DNA of 64,000 nucleotides from positions 11,704,335-11,768,334 of the forward strand of contig NC_092669.1 of NCBI RefSeq assembly GCF_032118995.1, in the 5' to 3' direction. Under the pieces are notes generated by a model. The model did not search any database. It was given only the letters and a program-made list of their open reading frames with translations, and had not been told where the DNA came from. This document shows positions 22,901-31,475 of this stretch, piece by piece (position 1 is the stretch's first letter; each line of letters opens with the position of its first letter). The DNA is from Asterias amurensis. Lineage: Eukaryota; Echinodermata; Asteroidea; Forcipulatida; Asteriidae. Both the position numbers and the translations under genes were made by a program.

Positions 22901-25900
22901 GTTATCTGTCCCACCTTGTTCTCCAATAGTTCTTTATCACTTCTCCCTCCCTTCAACACATGGTCTGTTTGTTTATCATGCTAATGACCTGTCTGTTTGT
23001 CTATTAATCTAACAACCTGTCTGCTTGTCTGTCTAATATATTTACCTTGTTCTCCAATAGCTCTTTATCACTCCTCTCTCGAGTCAACAGCGTTTGTAAC
23101 TCTCTGATCATCACGGCATGGTTGACTTGTTCAGCTTCTCGTTCTTGCTGTTGGAGCCTCAACTTGTTCCGGAACTGCAAGTACAAAAACAAAATCGTTT
23201 TAAGTCGCTGTTTAAAACTCATTTGTTTGAAGCTGCTTACTTGTTACCTATCTTTCATTCTCTGTATATTTTATTGATCTGTTTATGCGCTTAGAGGCAT
23301 AGTGCTTTACAAATGTCGCTATATTATAATATTTTATGGGAAACATTTTGTCTTGACTTGACTTGTTTCAGTGTTGCCTTTCAGACTGCTCATGTCTTAC
23401 CTCGTTGATTTGCTCCTGAAGTCTGGTTTTGGTTTCTTCAAATTGCTCCCTTCCTTCTTGTTGACTTCTTAAAGACTCTTCATATTCTTGCTGCAGACCA
23501 AGAAAATTGTCAGCAAATAAATAAATTTGACTTGAGTGGGATTATTTGACAATTAATTTCTACAAATAGGTCAACAGATTCAGTCAATAAATTCAGAAGT
23601 CAATAAAACTTTTAATCCATAAATCAGTAAACTAAGAAATCTTGAAGTAAAACAAACCCAATAAATCTTTCAATCAATAGATCAAAATACAATCAATCCT
23701 AAACAAAAAAATCAATAAACCATTCACACAAAAAAAAAATCAACTATAAATAATCAACCTAAATAAATTTGTGAATAATCAATAGTCACCAACCATGAAT
23801 AAATCAATAAATATTTAAATCAAGTAACTAATCAACAATAATTTTGTCAATGAATTAATCAATGAACCAATAAAAACATAAAATAAAACAATAAATCTTC
23901 AAAACAGCATTCCTACCCTAAGCTTCTTCTTGTCTGCTTGGAAGCTTGCCTCCATCTTGGATTTCTGTCCGGTAACCGTTGCTAGGGCGGTTGTGAGCGT
24001 GCTCAGTTGGTCCTTAAGCTGCTGGTAGTTGACGTGATCTTCTTTCTCCATTGATTCTGTATCTGAGCCATCTTTACCCTAAAAATTGTAAAAAGAAAAA
24101 AACAAATACTCACAAGAAATTTCTCAAAAATGAAGCACAGATTGAAGCATCTTCACAGCACATGGTCAACCCTCCTACTGTCTGACCGATTAACACCGCG
24201 CTACTTTCCCAGTTTTTTCTGAAGCATATATGGTCAAGTGCCTTGCTCAAGTGCACAAGTCTCATGACTGGGATTCAAACCCACACGCTAGAGCTTGGGT
24301 CTAATGAGCTGCAATGCCTCAACTCCCATAACCTGTTTCTGTTAAGCATTACTATTATGTGCTTAGCATTTTTTTGTGCTTATAGGAAAGTTGAGCCCTG
24401 CAGTTGATTTTACTAAACACAGGATTTATCCTATCTTGAGTTAGGTACTGAGTTCATTGCGCATCCTTTTGTCTGAGGATACAGAACTTAACTTGTCATA
24501 AGTCCTAAGATAGGAAGAGTTTGGTAAAATCGACGGTTGGACTGTTGGCCATGATACGCCGCCACAATGTTTAAATGCAAGGTCTCTACACGTACCTCAT
24601 CTTTGGTACCTTTCGGTTCGCCGCCTCCCTCCTCCTCTTTCCCTTCTTCTCCATCTTTCTTCTGCCCCTGGGGCTTGGATCCTTGGGATGCGCCTCCCAA
24701 TCTCTGAGGGGGTGCATTACTCAAGGCTTGGACGCTTGCCTCCAGAGCTTCCTTCTCTTTACTCAGGCTCTTGTAGGCCTGGACGACATCTTGAGTGCAA
24801 GGAAAAAAATAGACTAGTTACAATATTAAATAATAGACCACTTGATCAGGTTTTGATGAAAGACAAAGTACAAAAGGTTATCAGCAAGGAGAAAAAAATC
24901 ACAAGGAGAAAAAAATTGTTAGTTTCAGTCTCAAAGCTCATTGATTATATAAAGTTCATACTACAACCGATCCCAATACTATGCAAAAAATACTGTCAAC
25001 GTCATTAAATCGCAATGGCATAGTTTGGCTACAGCGATTTAATTGACGAGCAAAAAGTCAATTCATATTTCTCTGTTGGAGAAGTGAGAGTTTTGGAGTT
25101 GCTACACTACATGTTTAAATTAAAGTAACGAAGGTTGATAAACAACTACAGTTCGCTCTCGTTATAAAGTGCATTGTTTAAAAAAGATTCTGCTTATAAT
25201 AAAGAGTACATTCCAAAATCCTAAATCTCTCTGCTTTGAGTATCTTTGTTTTAATAGATGTTAAATTTGCATCGGGGATAAAGAATATTAATTTTTGGTT
25301 TTTACCACACTGCTCTAGAATTGCAAAGGTCGTGGGTTCGAATCCCACCCGAGTAAAATGCCTGTGATTTTTTCACAGGACACAGGGAAAGTACTGAGTA
25401 TACAGTGCTACATATATCTTTGTTTTGCTGTCCTTTTATGTTCCTGTTTAACAACGCTCCTGTTATACGGAGGTTCTTCTTATAAATAATTACAAGAGTA
25501 CATTCTGAAGTCCCAAGTCTAATTTCTGCTGTGTTTCTTAGTTTTGCTGTTTTCTTATTTATTTGACCAGTCCCAGCCACCTTGGCCCAATTTCATAGAG
25601 CTGCTAAGCACACAAATTTGCTTAGCATGAAATTTCTTCCTTGATAAAAACAGGATTACCAACCAAATATTCATGTGATTTTCAGGATAAGCAAACAACA
25701 GCTGAATACCAGTAACATGGAAAATACAACAAATTGAAATTTGGTTGGCAATCCTGTTTTTATCAAGGAAGAAATTTCATGCTAAGCAATTTTGTGTGCT
25801 TAGCAGCTCTATGAAATTGGGCTCTTGTTTTAACAAGAGTTGCCTGTGTATTCTGTTGTTTCTCATGGCCTAACCAACCTCTAAGTCTGCCTTCGTATCG

Positions 25901-25963
25901 ACCCAGTTGATCCTTCTGCTTCTCTATCGTTTCTAACAAATCTTTCCGAGTTCCTCTGTCCAT
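16912..25963 (-). CDS. GCC1: GCC1, GRIP and coiled-coil trans-Golgi golgin
   Basis: Coiled-coil tether recruited to trans-Golgi membranes by ARL1 through its GRIP domain (family knowledge). Seventeen phase-consistent coding exons: 25879-25963, 24596-24789, 23917-24078, 23401-23490, 23046-23174, 22690-22739, 22402-22543, 21658-21839, 21204-21403, 20517-20659, 19865-19981, 19609-19689, 19007-19143, 18379-18484, 17894-18096, 17339-17468, 16912-16968; 2208 nt, 735 aa (human 775). N-terminal KDLLETIEKQKDQLGRYEGR and VVQAYKSLSKEKEALEAS match vertebrate GCC1. The body is almost all coiled coil. C-terminal NLEYLKNVVLCYL (key Tyr about 683) and SAISTILQFT form the GRIP domain; the protein ends SWWGYGTT. 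Start: MDRGTRKD, in a good context (AAAGGATGG). The exon continues 17 nt upstream to a splice acceptor, so a short extra N-terminal exon remains possible. Confidence 0.95.
18578..18869. mobile_element. hAT-type MITE with 8-bp target duplication
   Basis: Terminal inverted repeats of about 38 bp: CATAGAGTTATATACAAGAA and ACTAGAGGGCGCACTGG against the inverted right end, with about three mismatches. The direct repeat TTCAAACT flanks it at 18570-18577 and 18870-18877. An 8-bp duplication is the hAT hallmark. It is 292 bp with no ORF and lies in GCC1 intron 13. Confidence 0.88.
20037..20346. mobile_element. Family C MITE in GCC1 intron 10
   Basis: TTAA at 20033-20036 and 20347-20350. Ends are AGACATTGGACACTTT and TATAATGGCT. 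It is slightly shorter than the 660 copy and contains CTCGTAGTCGAG centrally. Confidence 0.82.
21540..21650 (-). mobile_element. LINE 3' tail fragment
   Basis: TGAGCGCTATATAAGAAG followed by a TTATTATTATT run, a common 3' end of CR1/L2-like LINEs. It lies in GCC1 intron 8. No coding part remains. The strand call is uncertain. Confidence 0.4.
22018..22215 (-). mobile_element. LINE fragment: reverse transcriptase C-terminus
   Basis: The minus-strand frame contains RTKTSRKLWNNIPSHIRSMD and SFKNNLKSRLF, the typical end of CR1/L2/jockey-type reverse transcriptases (LWNxLPxxIR...FKxxLKxxLF). It is heavily truncated and lies in GCC1 intron 7. Confidence 0.75.
22771..22946 (-). pseudogene. Duplicated fragments of GCC1 exon 5
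   Basis: 22771-22815 repeats the middle of exon 5 (CTCCTCTCTCGAGTCAACAG on +), and 22912-22946 repeats its donor end (CCTTGTTCTCCAATAG). Both lie in the adjacent intron 5. They are separated by a TCTG-rich stretch also found between 22955 and 23040 before the true exon. This looks like a local duplication with decay. Confidence 0.7.
23195..23345 (+). mobile_element. LINE 3' fragment
   Basis: The + frame reads FKSLFKTHLFEAAYL, then GCGCTTAGAGGCATAGTGCT and CGCTATATTATAATATTTTA. This is the C-terminal FKxxLKTHLF motif plus 3' tail of a CR1/L2-like LINE. It lies in GCC1 intron 4. Confidence 0.7.
23500..23910. repeat. Degenerate CAATAAAT-type simple repeat
   Basis: The stretch is made of variants of AATCAATAAAT spaced irregularly through GCC1 intron 3, and is very A-rich on +. 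No coding or structural signal was seen. Confidence 0.6.
24400..24545. mobile_element. Family I MITE copy
   Basis: Blocks ATCCTATCTTGAGTTAGG, GAGGATACAGAACTTAACTT and GTCCTAAGATAGGAAGAGTT match 60664-60835 and 63325-63487. It lies in GCC1 intron 2. It is preceded at about 24165 by one copy of the 70-bp minisatellite block and by a decayed family B end at about 24345-24405. Confidence 0.55.
25312..25420 (+). mobile_element. tRNA-derived SINE, family S
   Basis: TGCTCTAGAATTGCAAAGG, B-box GGGTTCGAATCCC, TTTTTTCACAGG, then AAGTACTGAGTATACAGTGC. It lies in GCC1 intron 1. Confidence 0.8.
25584..25824. mobile_element. Family B MITE, near-complete palindrome
   Basis: Ends GCCCAATTTCATAGAGCTGC and its inverse are about 80 bp long on each side, including AAATTTCTTCCTTGATAAAA and CAGGATTACCAACCAAAT. 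It lies in GCC1 intron 1, ending 55 bp from the first coding exon. Confidence 0.85.
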
Positions 25964-26220
25964 CCTTTGAATCTTTTTACCTGAAGAAAAAAAGGATAAT
26001 TTGGTTACAGAATTGTCATATATTCTAGAATATGAATTGGTTGTTCCCAACATTTGAACCAATTAATCAGTAGATAGAGCTGCTTAGCAGAACACAGCAG
26101 CTAAAGCCGCTTGTAAAAAAAAATTATATTTAGCTTACCACATCAGCCAAGCATTGTTGTGACTGGTATCATTTCCATTTTCGCTTAGCATAACATTTTC
26201 AAGCAATATTTTCTGCTTAA

Positions 26221-26578
26221 AGCCAGTGGACTCTTTCGGAAAGAAAGAAATAAAAGTTCACAGATTTACAAATAACTTACAGGGTTTACAGAAGGTAATG
26301 GTGAAAGACTTCTCTTGAAATATATTATTCCATGAAATGCTTTACTTTTTGAGAAAACATTAAAACAATATCAATTCTCGATATCGAGAATTACGGATTT
26401 ATTTTAACACATGTCATGACACGGCGAAACGTGCGGAAACAAGGGTGGGTTTTCCCGTTATTTTCTCCCGACTCTGATGACCGATTGAGCCTAAATTTTC
26501 ACAGGTTTGATATTTTATATGCAAGTTGTGATACACAAAGTGTGGGGCCTTGGGCAATACTGCTTACCGAAAGTGTCC
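26221..26578. mobile_element. Family C MITE, right end decayed
   Basis: TTAA at 26217-26220, start AGCCAGTGGACTCTTTCGG, centre CTCGATATCGAG, right end GCTTACCGAAAGTGTCCATG with the last bases lost. Left of it (26070-26216) is a family B remnant. Confidence 0.75.
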
Positions 26579-26982
26579 ATGAAGTATGATCTAACAAAGC
26601 AGTTCCAAGTTTGTTTGATTTTAATTAAAATAAAAACACCATTTCAATTTTTCTTATATAAATATAGGACTCAACATAATCTGACATGCCTGATAAATAA
26701 CGCCAAGACACATCTCCGAGTCCAGTAGTAATTGACACTATTCAGCTATTAAGCCTTCTTAACCTAGTTTAGCTTAGGGTCAAAACACTTGTTTCACGTT
26801 ACTTGCATTGGCAAATACACAATAAATAGTAAAATACACAATACAAACAACAAACAGATCATTTATTTAAAAAACACTGATTGAAAATGAATGTAAACTT
26901 TTATTTAGAAACAGGTGAAGATCACCTGAACTAAAATTAAAATCCTATTCTATTCAAAGTCAATTAACTCAGATGCACTTAC

Positions 26983-27240
26983 AACTTCATATCTCCACGT
27001 ATTTTGGGCCGAAATGATGAACTTAAATGTGAGATTTCCAAGTCAATGTTCCACGTCATATGGTTTAAAAGGTTGTTACACCGTCGATAATCAGGAGACT
27101 GTTTATGATGAACAGCGCCCTCTTTTGAAATTAGTTCCTTTCTCCATGATCCGACGGCTATTTAAAAAAAAAAGTTGGAAATGGAAAGTGAAACGGATTA
27201 AACAATGGAGGTCTACCTCCATGGAGGTCTACACAATTGT
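26983..27240 (-). promoter_or_regulatory. GCC1: Possible GCC1 5' UTR exon and promoter
   Basis: A strong donor (GAAGTT/GTAAGTG on minus, GT at 26981-26982) follows a stretch that could be a non-coding first exon. The phase does not fit coding from its only nearby ATG. A short hairpin (TAAACAATGGAGGTCTAC with ACCTCCATGG repeated) lies at 27198-27242. The real 5' end cannot be placed by eye. Confidence 0.3.
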
Positions 27241-28444
27241 TTAGTTTGTGGGTGAAGACCGAAATAATCGTTATAATGGCTGAATTTGTGGTCTAAAATT
27301 AACTATGGATGAAAAGTCAGTTCAAAAATCTCATCAACTAATTTGTTTACTCATGTATGAGAGACAACCGAAAGAATACCACATCTTTTTATTGTAAACA
27401 AAATTAATTATCAAACTGAAAAGTTTTGCATTCGTTTTCTTCCGAATTCCCACCACACCCGGCCCCCACATCCACAATGAAAATTGTGTAAACGTATACT
27501 GTAGTAGTAGGTCTGGAAGATATACGTCCACACCCATTTCAAACTTCCAAAACCCCTCATGCATATAAATGCCATTGATCTATATTTATATTATTGATAA
27601 AAAGTGATCATGCATACCGCCCGTAAACCAAATAGAGCAAAGCAACTGTTCGACCGGAAACAGTTAAAAAACCTGCCACCAAAGAGTCGTGTGCAGAGAT
27701 TTTTTTTTAACTTTGGTCCAATTACGAAAACTACCCATATGCGAACACGGATTCATTGAATATAACGTTTCGTGGATTCTCAATCAGGCGTAAAGTTGCA
27801 ACTTGGCAAGAAATCTTAAATCCTTCTGCAGAAGGCAACAGCAGAACACACACACGGACGACGTGTCCAAAACATCGCAGACACAATGTAACTTCCGATG
27901 ATAAATATATGGAGGAAAGTAAGCTTTTCATGGCAAAATGAAGGAACATGTTGAAGAAAAATGTTGGTGTGTATAGCAGACGATAAAGTGAGGTAAGTTT
28001 GGTAGTTTTAAGGGTGTAAATTTGGGCAAAAGTCATAACTGGGTTTATAAAACTTAGCATGTGGATGTTCCAAACCAGTTAAAACCGGCTTTAATTTGGT
28101 TTTACCTCAGTCACCAGTGTCGTGACCATGGAGGTAGATTCATTCATGATTTTACCATGGATACTGACGACTAAAATGTTAAGTTACTAATTGTTAAATA
28201 ATGTTCTCCTGTCCTGTCTAGTGTCTGTCCTGTTTTCCTGCCTGCTGCCAAATGAAATACTGAAATTCATAAACATGCTTAACTTTTCATTTAATTAATG
28301 TTTTACAAACTTGTAATTTTTTAGTTTTTTATTAAACCACACTAAATCAATACAGAACATTGTATTTTACTACTTACTAACATGACATAAACAAGTAAGA
28401 ACTATTTAGGCCAGCTCACTCTTCTAAAATTAAAACATCTTTAG

Positions 28445-28446
28445 GG

Positions 28447-28481
<35 letters not shown>
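28445..28481. repeat. GTT microsatellite
   Basis: About 12 uninterrupted GTT units. 27245-28440 otherwise shows no gene or recognisable repeat. Confidence 0.9.
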
Positions 28482-28514
28482 CAAACAAACATGACAACAG
28501 TTGGTTTGCAGCGG

Positions 28515-28715
28515 TGGTTTGCGGTAACACCATGTGTGCATAGATGTGTGTATCTAACTTGCCTGGTAGAGTTTGTTCTTAGAGAACTGTCTTGCTATAG
28601 ACAGAGTAGATGTTCGGGGGATTGGGAGATCTCTCAGTTCTGAAAAGAACTGTCCTGCTTTTTTAACTGTTACTCGGGCGGATGGTATAGAAAATAGGCT
28701 AGCTGGGACTACTAC
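28515..28715 (+). repeat. Dispersed repeat family E
   Basis: GGTTTGCGGTAACACCATGT, then TAACTTGCCTGGTAGAGTTT, GAGAACTGTCTTGCTATA, CTCTCAGTTCTGAAAAGAAC, and a GGGACTACTACT end. It is the reverse complement of 380-560. Further right (29020-29110) is a GGGTCGAAACGTCAGGCC block common in LINE-linked repeats. Confidence 0.6.
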
Positions 28716-29432
28716 TTAAAAACCGTAAAGCGCAAAACAATGTGCTTACTGGAAAAACAAAAAAACAATAACATGTCAGCAGAAGTCATCTGTATAAAAT
28801 GCCTGTAATTTGTTACTGGCTTCAATTCAAAATAGCCCACAACACCTACAACAATTGCCTTGGTGCCCTGTGCTTAATTGCTGTGGTGCCCTCTGCAAAG
28901 TTTCTGTACAAATTTACATCGTCCTCATATACATGTAGCTGTGCCCCTTCATGAATGAAATTCAGGGCCTGTTGTTGGCAACTATCTATCTAGTATGGTT
29001 TTAGCCTTCAAGAAAGACTCTGCTAGGGTCGAAACGTCAGGCCACTAACTATTTTTTGCATTTATACTCTTGGTCCATTTGGTTGGTAAGTTGTTTGCAA
29101 CAGCTAATTCTATTTTCTTATCTAGTATGAAAGTAGACATTCTGGCTTTCTGGCCAAAATGACAAATGAATGAGAGAGAAAAACAATTAGGCCTACACAC
29201 AGTATTGATTCATTAAATTTTGCATTGTGCAGACTTCAGTAAACTGTTTGCTGAACTAGTTGTGAATTGAATGCAGTGCACCATGTGGTATGGCAACTCA
29301 AATACACCAATCAATGGTAACAAATGGTGGTTGCGTGAACAAATAATGTTGCTCTGCTCCATCTGCCGTTTGTACAGGCCTTACTCATCTATTGTTTGGA
29401 GTTTTATTGTGTTGTTTGTCTATGCAGTTTAA

Positions 29433-29763
29433 AGACACTGGACACTATTGGTAATTGTCAAAGACCAGTCTTCTCACTTGGTGTATCTCAACACATGCAT
29501 ATTAATAACAAACCTGTGAGAATTTGAGCTCAATTGGTAGTCAAAGTTGCAAGATAATGAAAGAAAAAACACCCTTGTCACACGAAGTTGTGTGCATTTA
29601 GATGCTTGATTTTGAGACCTAAAATTCTAAATCTGAGGTCTTGAAATCAAATTTGTGGAAAATTACTTCTTTCTCACAATGTTTTATACCATCAACCTCT
29701 CCCCATTACTCGTCACCAAGTAAGGTATGCTAATTGAGTAATTACCAATAGTGTCCACTGCCT
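29433..29763. mobile_element. Family A MITE, TTAA target site
   Basis: TTAA at 29429-29432 and 29764-29767. Ends are AGACACTGGACACTATTGG and CAATAGTGTCCACTGCCT. It is shorter than the 2649 copy because the second half carries deletions. Confidence 0.85.
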
Positions 29764-30239
29764 TTAAAGGCAGAGTACTTGATTAGCAGAACTTAATTAG
29801 AATAAACGAATCAGTTTCTCTGGTCCTGAATGAAGATGACTGACAGAAAGTTTGGATACAACAAGGAACATCTGAAGAATAGATCAGAGATGAGGGTAAA
29901 TTGAGTAAGGACAGAAAATAGGGTGGGAGAGGGAACATCGGGAAAAATGTTTTATTGACTTTCAGTATAGTTAGTGTGGCGTCTATGAATAAAGGAATAA
30001 ATGTGTGGTGAATAGGTTTTCAACTAGTGGTTTAATCCCAACAAGGCCTGATTCTTGATGACTTTACCGATACGGATTCGAGGTAAATTATAAAGAACCA
30101 GGCCGTGGCGGGTTTAAATCACTAGTTGGAAACCGATTCAACACGCTTTGATTCCCATTCACAAATACCTTTTCTGTCAAAAACATCATCACTTTTTGGT
30201 CAAAAAGTAAAATAAGCGCAACAATTATAGTTGTTAAAT

Positions 30240-30570
30240 GATTTCTTTCATCACGACACCCCTCCAGCTATGAAATGGTAAAGCCCTCCGCCGCCCTCGG
30301 GTAAACAACTCCTTATAAGGGAATGCTGTGCGCGTAGCGCGTAGCGCGTTATGTGGCACAACTGTTTCAGCAGTTGCTTTCGACCAATAGGAATGAAGAA
30401 ACTGTCTTATACAAACAGGTGCAAGGTCGTGTGTCACGCCCATGAATTAACACTTTTTACCGGTCATAAACAAAGGTTTATACACACCCACGTGACGCGC
30501 TCTCCACCAATAGGAATAGCGAAACTGTCTGAGGTATTTATGAATAGATGTTCGGTTGCCAACAAGTAGA
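30240..30570 (+). promoter_or_regulatory. Candidate promoter of the SLC45A3-like gene
   Basis: A GC- and CpG-richer island in AT-rich surroundings, with a GCGCGTA triplet repeat (about 30331-30349). Two CCAAT boxes in similar context (CCAATAGGAATGAAGAAACT at 30385 and CCAATAGGAATAGCGAAACT at 30510) are each followed by GTCT, so the segment looks internally duplicated about 125 bp apart. It lies about 0.9 kb before the first mapped exon of the transporter. The promoter role is inferred. Confidence 0.4.
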
Positions 30571-31119
30571 CTTGTTTCATTATCTGACTGTGACATTACA
30601 TTGTCTATTGATTTTTTGTTACAATTGTTCCGTTAAAATAATCACCTGCTCGTCCAATGAATATATTTGCTATTATAATATTAATATCAATAAAGGTTTA
30701 GGCTTTCAATTTGCCAATGTATTCTAATTCGCTACAGCTGTCACAGGAAAACTGTTAATTACATTACCCCATTAGTTTTAGAATTATTATTCAGTTCCAA
30801 TTCATTATTTGCTGGTGAAACTAAACTTTGGTTGGACGGTGGATGAAATATCTCGCTTAAGAAATTGTGTGATGTATGTAAATTGTTACAATTTGTATTT
30901 TAAAAGCATGGCTTGAATTTAGGGGGAAATCCACACAATGGAGTGTGGCTAAAAATGTGCTGAAGCTTACATAAAAAAAATTTGTGTACAAAAATGCGCC
31001 TTTTGGATCTACATTATACACGGGAATTGACTATGCAAAATTTGAAGTTGTTTGTAGATCAATTTCTGGGGGAGAAGTTGTCTTACTGCAAGAAATTGTT
31101 TTTATGATGTAGAACCCAA

Positions 31120-31312
31120 TATCATAGTAAAAGCTTGTAAGCACAAACTCTTGTTAATATTAGGCACAGAATAGTATTGCTTAGCAGAGTCAAGGTTTCG
31201 AGCCCAAATTAAATTAAGTCTTCATTGCTGTTGCTGGTGCCCAACTTAATTTCGTCTTAGCAAAGAAAATTTTGCAAGCTGTGCTTAACAGCTTAATAAA
31301 ATTGAGCCCTCT
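31120..31312. mobile_element. Decayed family B MITE
   Basis: AGCTTGTAAGCACAAACTC on the left; GCTGTGCTTAACAGCTTAAT and AAAATTGAGCCC on the right. It ends about 70 bp before the acceptor at 31380. Confidence 0.55.
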
Positions 31313-31475
31313 TCCTGTTTTGAATGAGTTTTGATGATTTTTTTGGATGATTAATGGTCTGAAAATATGCCTCCTTACAGATACGGATTGGAAGTGGAGT
31401 CCTGGCTCACCTGCATCCTTGCGACCCTACCGACTACGAGACCCACCGCCTTGAGCTTTGCCAGAAGTCAGAATC

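Noticed and set aside
27117-27145. Minus-strand ATG giving MEKGTNFKRG, resembling the human GCC1 N-terminus MEKFGMNFGG
   Set aside because: The frame stops after 14 codons and the only nearby GT is a poor donor. The resemblance is probably chance.
30234-30443. Minus-strand open frame MGVTHDLAPV...
   Set aside because: It lies in a promoter-like GC-rich patch, and its length is as expected by chance at that composition.
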